A program made the position numbers and the translations under genes. A stretch of 12,460 bases of DNA from UBA11704 sp964470485. Its GTDB lineage: Bacteria; Patescibacteriota; Minisyncoccia; Phycocordibacterales; UBA5272. The DNA is taken from contig CAYYCT010000020.1 in NCBI GenBank assembly GCA_964470485.1, positions 1-12,460 on the forward strand, given 5' to 3'. Position 1 is the first letter of the stretch; the number at the start of each line of letters is the position of its first letter. Of the stretch, positions 7,226 through 12,460 are shown piece by piece. The notes below the pieces were generated by a model. It was not told where the DNA came from and ran no database searches. It worked only from the letters and a program-made list of their open reading frames with translations.

Positions 7226-8080
7226 ATGGCGAGCCCCTTACCTACATCCTATGTTCCACTTGAAAAAGACTCCCTCTCATCCCTTGGAATCGCTTCACCA
7301 TCATTTGATGGAGCCTCTGTTTCTTTTCTTTCAATAACAACGTTTCTTTGGATGCTTGCTTTCTCTTTTATTATTGGAGCTGCTTTTTATCGTCTTCTTC
7401 TTGCTGGAGGAATACGAATGAGAGCATCAGAGGCTGATCAACGTAAATCTAACGAAATGATTAAAAGAGTTACTCTTGGACTATTTGGGGTTTTTTCTTT
7501 ATTTCTTCTTTTGTTTACCGTTAATAGAGGATTGTTGACTGGGGATGTTAGTTTGGAGGGGTTGATGGCAACATCATCAAGCTCACCAAACTCTCTCGCC
7601 TCACCAAAACCCCCATCTTCAGCCGTTCCTCCTGCCCCAGCAGCCGGAGCTCCTTCTGGGGGTGATACTTTAAGGGCTATAAAAGATGACCCCCAAATGC
7701 GTGCCTATTTATTAGGGATAAATATCTCTGTCAATAAACCTGTCTGTAGCGATCCTTCTCAAAAAGATTGTACAACTGTTGGGGGTCTGCCTCCCGCTAC
7801 AATTACAATGCTAGAGCAACTAAGGCGTACATGTTCTGGGAGAATTGAGATTACTGGGGGAACTGAGGCTGGTCACTCTAGTCATGGTCCAGGACTCTTT
7901 CCTGTGGATATTGGCTTCGGTGATTCATCTTTTAACTCTTGTATTTCTTCATTCGTCCCATCTTCTAGGTCTCCAAAAAAACTGGATGGATCTCCTCTTT
8001 GTAATAGAGTTTATGAGAATTTTGGATTTGTTTTTTGTGATGAAAAAGGCGGTCAGGCTCATTGGCATGTTTATAAATAA
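7226..8080 (+). CDS. VirB2-like TM domain fused to M15-like peptidase
   Basis: Residues ~36-62 and ~83-104 are two TM helices joined by a basic loop (63-82, RMRASEADQRKSNEMIKR). This is the layout of VirB2/TrbC-like pilin-type domains, and by the positive-inside rule it puts both ends outside the cytoplasm. A Ser/Pro/Ala linker (~114-146) leads to a Cys-rich C-terminal domain (~147-284) with TGGTEAGHSSHGPG...VD (H217, H220, D228) and a terminal HWH (279-281). These resemble the zinc ligands of M15 (D-Ala-D-Ala peptidase/endopeptidase) enzymes. The H220-D228 gap is one residue longer than the usual H-x6-D. Six Cys (174, 182, 203, 239, 259, 271) fit an extracytoplasmic disulfide-bonded domain. 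It likely trims peptidoglycan around the apparatus. The TM domain is identical to that of the gene at 9461. Confidence 0.78.
   Translation: MASPLPTSYVPLEKDSLSSLGIASPSFDGASVSFLSITTFLWMLAFSFIIGAAFYRLLLAGGIRMRASEADQRKSNEMIKRVTLGLFGVFSLFLLLFTVNRGLLTGDVSLEGLMATSSSSPNSLASPKPPSSAVPPAPAAGAPSGGDTLRAIKDDPQMRAYLLGINISVNKPVCSDPSQKDCTTVGGLPPATITMLEQLRRTCSGRIEITGGTEAGHSSHGPGLFPVDIGFGDSSFNSCISSFVPSSRSPKKLDGSPLCNRVYENFGFVFCDEKGGQAHWHVYK
7267..7565 (+). repeat. exact 299-bp direct repeat, copy 1
   Basis: By eye this segment matches 9493-9791 base for base, including all third codon positions, with an offset of 2226 bp. It encodes the two-TM domain (DSLSSLGIAS through VSLEGL). Identity breaks sharply at both ends: the 13 or so codons before it and everything after it differ between the two genes. 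Confidence 0.97.
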
Positions 8081-8156
8081 AAATCTATATGTAGTTCGTT
8101 TGATTTTTATTGTTTTTATATTTTTGTTCTCCTTCTCTTTTCTGTCTTCCTCTTGA

Positions 8157-8162
8157 TATACT
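8157..8162 (+). promoter_or_regulatory. -10 box before the propeller-like gene
   Basis: TATACT, again within TTGATATACT, ends 7 nt before ATG 8170. It sits at the end of an 89-nt, T/C-rich gap (8081-8169) in which I see no hairpin terminator and no clear -35. Confidence 0.55.
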
Positions 8163-8169
8163 TCTTTAC

Positions 8170-9456
8170 ATGGATAATAGTAACCGTCGTTTACTTATTG
8201 TTGTTGGCTTTGTGCTTTTTTTCGTGGTTATTGTTTTAGTTTGGTACTTCTTTTATGCAAAACCAATCATTGCACCAACACTTGATAAAACAGCAGACCC
8301 AACCCCTGTAAAAACATTCCCTTGGCGATTTTCTTTTCTTGATTGGGGAAATGATATTGTTTCTACCTCAACAACAGAAGTGTCTGATCCAAAAAAAGAA
8401 CCTCTTATTCAAATATGGAAAAAACCTTCTGTTGGTCAAACATTTATTACCACACAAACCTTAAAGGAGATAACTGCGACCAGTACCATAGGAACAACAA
8501 CTGTTGATATTAAAAAAACAATCCGCGCCACATCCTCACTTCTTCTTTTTGTTGATAGAGAAACAGGATATATATATGGTTATTCTACAGAAACAGGAAA
8601 GACGTTTCAAATAAGTAATACGCTTATTCCCGGGGTACATGATGCATATTTTTTCGATAATGGTGCTCGTGTTATTATGCGATACCTTGATCAAGAAAAA
8701 AACAAGGCTGTTGGAATAATTGCAGAAACTCCTTCCGTTGGGGAAGACAGCGAACCTCTTCCTTTACAAAAAATAAAATATCTCTCTTCTCAGGTAATTT
8801 CGGTTGCGATTAATCAAGAAAAAAATGAAATATCGTATATTGTTGCTACTGAAAACGGAAGTGCAATATATTCTGTCAAATCTGGGAAAGATCCGGTTCT
8901 TGTGGCATCCTCTCCTTTTACAGAGTGGGTTCTTGCTTATGGAGGGAATGATCTTTATGTAACAACAAAACCCTCTGCTTATGTCGAGGGATCAACGTTT
9001 AGTCTTCCCTTATTCCAGTCAGAGATTACAGAAAAAACAGGTCTTATGACAAACCCTGGTGATAATGGTTTATTATTAAATAGCATGTGGGGGAAAAGGG
9101 GGCTCACTACATTCTTGTCAAAGAATGGAAATACGAAAATACTCTCTGTCTCAACCCTCTCTCATAAATGCTCTTGGAGTAAGGCTGACCTTCTTGTGTG
9201 TGCTGTTCCAAAAACCTTACCAAAGGCTGTGGAGGGACTGCCTGATGATTGGCTACAGGGGAGGGTTTCCTTTGCTGACGATTTGTTTATCATCGACACA
9301 ACTACAGGTGAAGCATATCCTATGTATACATTTTACGACGGTGTTTTTGATGTTGTTGGAATATCAACAAATGCAACAAATGGTTTTATTGGTTTTAATA
9401 AAAGACAAGATGGCTCGTTATGGTTTCTTAACACCAACCTAACAGAAGAACACTAA
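8170..9456 (+). CDS. membrane-anchored beta-propeller-like protein
   Basis: The protein has 428 residues from ATG 8170 (MDNSNRRLLIVVGF). An in-frame ATG at 8110 would add 20 residues, but these would span the -10 box at 8157-8162 and put a hydrophobic, Cys-containing stretch ahead of a normal N-terminus, so 8170 is preferred. One TM helix (~8-28) after a short basic N-terminus anchors it with the bulk outside. The rest shows recurring four-strand-like blocks (LLLFVDRETGYIYGYSTETGKT, VAINQEKNEISYIVATENGSAIYSV in shorter form, DLFIIDTTTGEAYPMYTF) that look like WD40/PQQ-type propeller blades. No enzyme motif is seen. Lying between the two hydrolase fusions, it is probably a surface scaffold of the T4SS. 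The next ATG is 4 nt after its stop. Confidence 0.72.
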   Translation: MDNSNRRLLIVVGFVLFFVVIVLVWYFFYAKPIIAPTLDKTADPTPVKTFPWRFSFLDWGNDIVSTSTTEVSDPKKEPLIQIWKKPSVGQTFITTQTLKEITATSTIGTTTVDIKKTIRATSSLLLFVDRETGYIYGYSTETGKTFQISNTLIPGVHDAYFFDNGARVIMRYLDQEKNKAVGIIAETPSVGEDSEPLPLQKIKYLSSQVISVAINQEKNEISYIVATENGSAIYSVKSGKDPVLVASSPFTEWVLAYGGNDLYVTTKPSAYVEGSTFSLPLFQSEITEKTGLMTNPGDNGLLLNSMWGKRGLTTFLSKNGNTKILSVSTLSHKCSWSKADLLVCAVPKTLPKAVEGLPDDWLQGRVSFADDLFIIDTTTGEAYPMYTFYDGVFDVVGISTNATNGFIGFNKRQDGSLWFLNTNLTEEH

Positions 9457-9460
9457 ATCT

Positions 9461-10438
9461 ATGGCGTCCCCGGAATATAAACTCCTTGAACCAGACTCCC
9501 TCTCATCCCTTGGAATCGCTTCACCATCATTTGATGGAGCCTCTGTTTCTTTTCTTTCAATAACAACGTTTCTTTGGATGCTTGCTTTCTCTTTTATTAT
9601 TGGAGCTGCTTTTTATCGTCTTCTTCTTGCTGGAGGAATACGAATGAGAGCATCAGAGGCTGATCAACGTAAATCTAACGAAATGATTAAAAGAGTTACT
9701 CTTGGACTATTTGGGGTTTTTTCTTTATTTCTTCTTTTGTTTACCGTTAATAGAGGATTGTTGACTGGGGATGTTAGTTTGGAGGGGTTGAGGAATGGTC
9801 AATTTGGATCATCCATAAATACCACCGGGGTTCTGACATCATCTGGAAGTGTTGGATCAACAAAAGCCTGCGAGTCACCAGAAAATGTAAAAACAAAAAT
9901 AAACTCTCCGGATGGTGTTTGTGGTGGGGCTATTTGTACAGCATTATCTGGTTGTAGTTATCAGCAATATCTACCAATTATTGATCAAGAGACGTCTGGT
10001 GACACTACGTTAAAAAAAATGATAATCGTCACGTTGTGTAAGGAGTCCTCTGCAAGGGTTGATGTTCAGAGAAAAAATGCTGACGGCACATTTGACTGTG
10101 GTCTAATGCAAATCAATCAAAAAACACCGTGCGACGCTGCAATTCTTGTTCCTTCAACAAATATAAAGGAGGGGGTACGTTTAATGAAACAAAAAATTTC
10201 ATATACAAATCAAATCTACCCAGGATTCCCAAGAGAGGCTGGTATTTTCTCATCCTATGTTTGCTGTTCTAACGGAACCGTCCCAAACTCCCAAAGCGCT
10301 GACTGTACGTCTGCAAATGGATTCCCGTCTGCTGTACCTAAGTGGGCTTGTCCTATTAACCCTGGAACAGGGGAATTCAATATGTGTAGTGTGAAGGGGT
10401 ATGCCTGCGAACTTACTGCTTGTATGAAACAACTCTAG
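9461..10438 (+). CDS. VirB2-like TM domain fused to lytic transglycosylase (VirB1-like)
   Basis: Residues ~12-110 repeat the two-TM domain of the gene at 7226 without a change. A short Ser/Gly/Thr linker (~112-135) follows, then a Cys-rich domain with the SLT/lysozyme-like signatures: TLCKES with probable catalytic Glu195, DCGLMQIN (212-219), and NIKEGVRLMKQKI (234-246), the usual third block. Where typical SLT domains have an Ala-Tyr-Asn-x-Gly segment, this protein has SSYVCCSNG (264-272). More than ten Cys residues suggest disulfides and an extracytoplasmic location, consistent with positive-inside topology. The expected role is cutting glycan strands so the machine can cross the wall, as VirB1 does, here tethered to a pilin-like domain. 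It has no -10 box of its own and follows the propeller-like gene by 4 nt. Confidence 0.85.
   Translation: MASPEYKLLEPDSLSSLGIASPSFDGASVSFLSITTFLWMLAFSFIIGAAFYRLLLAGGIRMRASEADQRKSNEMIKRVTLGLFGVFSLFLLLFTVNRGLLTGDVSLEGLRNGQFGSSINTTGVLTSSGSVGSTKACESPENVKTKINSPDGVCGGAICTALSGCSYQQYLPIIDQETSGDTTLKKMIIVTLCKESSARVDVQRKNADGTFDCGLMQINQKTPCDAAILVPSTNIKEGVRLMKQKISYTNQIYPGFPREAGIFSSYVCCSNGTVPNSQSADCTSANGFPSAVPKWACPINPGTGEFNMCSVKGYACELTACMKQL
9493..9791 (+). repeat. exact 299-bp direct repeat, copy 2
   Basis: This is the second copy of the segment at 7267-7565, in the same orientation and the same reading frame, inside the transglycosylase fusion gene. Recombination between the copies would delete 2226 bp, including the propeller-like gene, and leave one hybrid gene. 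Confidence 0.97.
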
Positions 10439-10443
10439 GAGTT
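10431..10443. terminator. weak hairpin between convergent genes
   Basis: AACTC-TAG-GAGTT forms a 5-bp stem with a 3-nt loop spanning the end of the transglycosylase gene, followed by an A/T-rich stretch (AGAAAATATTTTG) that is nearly symmetric. It sits in the short gap between the plus-strand T4SS block and minus-strand yidC, so it could act on both strands, but the stem is short and there is no clean T-run. Confidence 0.25.
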
Positions 10444-10460
10444 AGAAAATATTTTGTTTA

Positions 10461-11174
10461 TTATTTTAGGTGAGCAAGTTTATTTTTCATATAAACATCG
10501 AGTCCATAACTTGCGATATTGCTAACAAACCAATACAGAGCAAGTGCTGCAGGAAGAAACGCGGCTGAGAAGCCAATAATAATTGGAAGAACGTACAACA
10601 TTTGAAGTTTCATTGATTTCATAAAATGATCTTGGAATGATTCTTCTTTGTCGTTCTTCTTATCTCCCATGCCTTGGGTCTGACGTCGAGCAAGGAAGTA
10701 TGATGAGATCCCCGCCATAACAGCAAGGATACTATTTTTTTCTGTCACATCAAAAAGACCGAAGGCGTGTGTATGTAGTGTTTCTGGAAAAGAGATAAAA
10801 GAGTAGAGTGAATCAGGATCACTGTGTAGTCCTTTTGAAAAAACAAAATAAAGAGCAAAGAATACTGGGATTTGTAAGATCATTGCAAAAAGACTTGAGA
10901 ATGGGTTTATTTTTTCTTTTCTATAGAGATCAACCATATCTTTTGATGCTTTTTGTGGGTCTTTCTTTTGTAATTCTTTTATTTTTTTCATTTCTGGTTC
11001 AATCTTTTTCATCATGTACTGAGTTCTGAGCGCAGAAAGATTAAGAGGGAGGAGGAGTCCTTTAACAATAAGAGTAACTATAACAATAGCCGCCCCAATG
11101 TCGTGTAATGGGACAATGGTAAGAACAACAACAATAAGATTATAAACTGGTTCGTAAAAAAAGTTGTGGAACAT
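10461..11174 (-). CDS. yidC: YidC/Oxa1-family membrane insertase
   Basis: YidC inserts and folds membrane proteins, alone or with SecYEG. This 237-residue form lacks the large extracytoplasmic domain of Proteobacteria and matches the short Gram-positive type. About five TM helices are visible, starting with VYNLIVVVLTIVPLHDIGAA. The family's TM1 motif appears as LIVKGLLLPLNLSALRTQ, followed by the cytoplasmic coiled hairpin (MKKIEPEMKKIKELQKKDPQKASKDMVDLYRKEK in shorter blocks) and INPFSSLFAMILQIPVFFALY. The conserved positive residue of the hydrophilic groove is Lys38 rather than the usual Arg. It follows rnpA by 4 nt, in the standard rpmH-rnpA-yidC order (no yidD). There is no Shine-Dalgarno sequence; a TACACT lies 11 nt before the ATG, inside the end of rnpA. 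Confidence 0.95.
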   Translation of the reverse strand: MFHNFFYEPVYNLIVVVLTIVPLHDIGAAIVIVTLIVKGLLLPLNLSALRTQYMMKKIEPEMKKIKELQKKDPQKASKDMVDLYRKEKINPFSSLFAMILQIPVFFALYFVFSKGLHSDPDSLYSFISFPETLHTHAFGLFDVTEKNSILAVMAGISSYFLARRQTQGMGDKKNDKEESFQDHFMKSMKLQMLYVLPIIIGFSAAFLPAALALYWFVSNIASYGLDVYMKNKLAHLK

Positions 11175-11178
11175 ATAA

Positions 11179-11505
11179 TTAGTCTAGTGTATCAAATACT
11201 TTCTTTATTTCATCGGAAAGTTGTTGGTATGGTTTTGTAATGCTTGTTTTTTTGGGATAAAAAACAAAAGAGTTTTTAGTATGTATCTTTTTATTTTTTA
11301 TGCTGTTTTGTATACCATGAAAAACCCGTCTTTTTATTTTATTTCTATCAACTGCGCGCTTAATGGTTTTTTTTGATATAACACAAGCAAATTTTTGACT
11401 TGGCAATACAAGAAAAGAAGCATCAAATAATTCACCCCTATAGAAAATTTTTGGGTGGTTTTTTTTAAAATCCTCTTTTGTTAGGCGCTCCATTTTCGGA
11501 AGCAT
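11179..11505 (-). CDS. rnpA: ribonuclease P protein component
   Basis: This 108-residue protein assists the RNase P RNA in cutting 5' leaders from tRNA precursors. The N-terminus MLPKMERLTKEDFKK is the usual RnpA opening, which supports the start at 11505 rather than the internal Met at residue 5. The RNR motif appears as KRAVDRNKIKRR (~49-60) after FACVISKK, and the protein is highly basic. It lies 36 nt after rpmH and 4 nt before yidC on the same strand. A TATACT box in the rpmH-rnpA gap suggests that it can also be transcribed on its own with no leader. Confidence 0.95.
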   Translation of the reverse strand: MLPKMERLTKEDFKKNHPKIFYRGELFDASFLVLPSQKFACVISKKTIKRAVDRNKIKRRVFHGIQNSIKNKKIHTKNSFVFYPKKTSITKPYQQLSDEIKKVFDTLD

Positions 11506-11514
11506 ATAAAAAAT

Positions 11515-11520
11515 AGTATA
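11515..11520 (-). promoter_or_regulatory. -10 box before rnpA
   Basis: On the minus strand TATACT ends 9 nt before the rnpA ATG (11505). The region 17 nt further up (within the rpmH stop area) holds no good -35. It would give an internal, nearly leaderless start within the rpmH-rnpA-yidC operon. Confidence 0.45.
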
Positions 11521-11541
11521 GTAAAGAAGATTTTTTATGTT

Positions 11542-11676
11542 TTACACAGAAAGTTTTTTTCTTCCTATACTTCGACGACGAGCAACTACCTTGCGTCCGT
11601 TTTTTGTAGACATACGAACAAGAAAACCGTGTGTTGTTGCTCGTTTCTTTCTTTTTGGATTATATGTTATTGACAT
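11542..11676 (-). CDS. rpmH: 50S ribosomal protein L34
   Basis: This 44-residue protein, short enough to be missed by length-filtered gene callers, reads MSITYNPKRKKRATTHGFLV then RMSTKNGRKVVARRRSIGRK and KLSV. It has the L34 signature (TYxPxxxKRxxxHGFxxRMxTxxGRxVxxxRRxxGRxxLSV) from end to end and the usual length of 44-47. L34 binds 23S rRNA in the large subunit. It is the first gene of the minus-strand operon, divergent from dnaA as in most bacteria. A good promoter ends 6 nt before its ATG, so the mRNA is probably leaderless. The second residue is Ser rather than the common Lys. Confidence 0.97.
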   Translation of the reverse strand: MSITYNPKRKKRATTHGFLVRMSTKNGRKVVARRRSIGRKKLSV

Positions 11677-11682
11677 GGCGCT

Positions 11683-11711
11683 ATTCTACAGTAAATTATG
11701 ATATAAATCAA
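11683..11711 (-). promoter_or_regulatory. rpmH promoter
   Basis: On the minus strand TTGATT (11711-11706) is separated by 17 nt from TAGAAT (11688-11683), which ends 6 nt before the rpmH ATG. The spacing and both boxes fit a housekeeping sigma factor. The predicted transcript starts at the A of the start codon or a base or two away. Confidence 0.7.
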
Positions 11712-11807
11712 GCCTTAACTTTATTGTTTGGATTCTTATTTTTTGTATATCTAGTACATTATTATACTAAGATCACTATAATCTCTTTATTGTTTTCTCT
11801 CGTCAAG

Positions 11808-11835
11808 TTGTAACAAAACCTCTGACGTGTATACT
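11808..11835 (+). promoter_or_regulatory. dnaA promoter
   Basis: TTGTAA (11808-11813) and TATACT (11830-11835) are 16 nt apart, a normal sigma-70-type arrangement. The -10 ends 11 nt before the dnaA ATG, so the leader would be about 0-5 nt and contains no Shine-Dalgarno sequence. Confidence 0.65.
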
Positions 11836-11846
11836 TACCGATATAT

Positions 11847-12460
11847 ATGGACTATCAACAACTTTGGAATAGTGCCTTATCACAAATTGAGATAGAACTT
11901 TCTCGAGTTAACTTCAACACTTGGTTTAAAAATACTCGCATTATTGATTATAAAGATGGTGAGGTTACTGTTGGTGTTCCTAATGAGTTTGTTAAGGATT
12001 GGCTTAACCAAAAATACCATAAATTTATTCTTCGTATTTTGCGAACTATTCATGAAGGGGTTCGTGCTGTTGTTTTTACAGTTGTAAAACCAGAGACCTT
12101 ACAAAAAAAAGCACAACATATTACGATTACTGGACAACCCTTACCCCTTAATGATTTATATATTAATAAAGATGATGGTTTAAATCCTCGATATACATTT
12201 GAGAATTTTATTGTTGGTTCGTTTAATGAGGTTGCTTATGCTTGTTCTCAAGCTGTAATTAATGGTCTTGGTATTGTATATAACCCATTATTTGTATATG
12301 GAAATACAGGGCTTGGAAAAACACACCTCCTTCAAGCTATTGGAAATAATATCAAAAAGAAATATCCTGATAGAAAATTATTCTATACATCTCTTGAAAA
12401 GTACTATATGGATTATGTTAACGCAACAAATCTTAATAAAATTAATAGTTTTAAGGAAAA
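11847..12460 (+). CDS. dnaA: chromosomal replication initiator DnaA, 3' partial
   Basis: DnaA binds origin boxes and opens the duplex to start replication. The 204 codons present cover domain I (WNSALSQIEIELSRVNFNTW, then VPNEFVKDWL), a short linker (~90-110) and the start of the AAA+ domain at NPRYTFENFIVGS (~113-125). Walker A is GNTGLGKT (152-159), followed by HLLQAIGN. Walker B, the sensors and the DNA-binding domain lie beyond the right edge. A TGA at 11823-11825 is in frame upstream and no other start lies between, so ATG 11847 is firm. The start context has a TATACT box but no ribosome binding site. Confidence 0.97.
   Translation, partial: MDYQQLWNSALSQIEIELSRVNFNTWFKNTRIIDYKDGEVTVGVPNEFVKDWLNQKYHKFILRILRTIHEGVRAVVFTVVKPETLQKKAQHITITGQPLPLNDLYINKDDGLNPRYTFENFIVGSFNEVAYACSQAVINGLGIVYNPLFVYGNTGLGKTHLLQAIGNNIKKKYPDRKLFYTSLEKYYMDYVNATNLNKINSFKE

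Larger units (their letters stand above)
11677..11846. other. AT-rich rpmH-dnaA divergent intergenic region
   Basis: This 170-bp gap carries the two divergent promoters listed separately. It is strongly AT-rich, as expected near a replication origin. I looked for DnaA boxes (TTATNCACA) on both strands and found none; the nearest match, TTATACTAA at 11762-11770, has two mismatches. No stable hairpin or RNA gene was seen. Confidence 0.6.

Noticed and set aside
8081..8169. Terminator in the T/C-rich gap before the propeller-like gene
   Set aside because: T-runs are present, but the only inverted repeat (CTATATGTAG) is far too short to form a terminator stem.
11541..11549. Near-match to a DnaA box (TTTACACAG region) at the end of rpmH
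   Set aside because: A single imperfect site inside coding sequence, with no cluster around it.
11631..11813. 60-residue hydrophobic plus-strand frame across rpmH and the dnaA gap
   Set aside because: It overlaps rpmH antisense and runs through both divergent promoters; its hydrophobic make-up is what translated T-rich DNA gives.

Overview
The window looks like the chromosome of an AT-rich bacterium of the Candidate Phyla Radiation (Patescibacteria, Parcubacteria-like). The reasons are: a minimal VirB4/VirB6/PrgI conjugation-like system of the kind common in that group; very small ribosomal and housekeeping genes; an almost complete lack of Shine-Dalgarno sequences; and wall-acting secreted proteins. 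All long reading frames are free of in-frame TGA, so the standard code (table 11) fits and the UGA=Gly code of Gracilibacteria/Absconditabacteria does not. The phylum call is an inference; no rRNA is present.

Layout. Bases 1-10438 hold nine plus-strand genes that read as one type IV secretion (T4SS) locus cut at the left edge: a VirB6/TrbL-like membrane protein (5' end missing); a soluble protein of unknown function; a 121-bp structured spacer; a PrgI/VirB3-like protein; a small TraC-like protein that looks like a split-off VirB4 N-terminal part; the VirB4 ATPase; a secreted beta-rich protein; a VirB2-like two-TM domain fused to an M15-like peptidase; a membrane-anchored beta-propeller-like protein; and a second VirB2-like fusion carrying a lytic transglycosylase (VirB1-like). 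Bases 10461-12460 hold the conserved origin-proximal block: yidC, rnpA and rpmH on the minus strand, divergent from a right-truncated dnaA. The two blocks converge at 10438/10461. No gap exceeds 300 bases; the longest are 170 bp (rpmH-dnaA) and 121 bp (3166-3286).

How it may work. VirB6 and PrgI would form the inner-membrane platform and VirB4 would power it. The TM-hydrolase fusions would place peptidoglycan-cutting domains outside the membrane. No VirD4, VirB11, relaxase or VirB8/9/10 is visible here, which fits a monoderm-type minimal machine for DNA uptake, transfer or host contact; its function is unproven.

The two points most worth following are: (1) an exact 299-bp direct repeat that encodes the same two-TM domain in front of two different wall hydrolases, suggesting recent gene conversion or domain swapping; and (2) a recurrent TATACT-type -10 box placed 6-11 nt before the start codons of seven genes (including dnaA, rnpA and rpmH), which predicts leaderless or near-leaderless mRNAs. 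The spacer at 3166-3286 also shows an attenuator-like arrangement.
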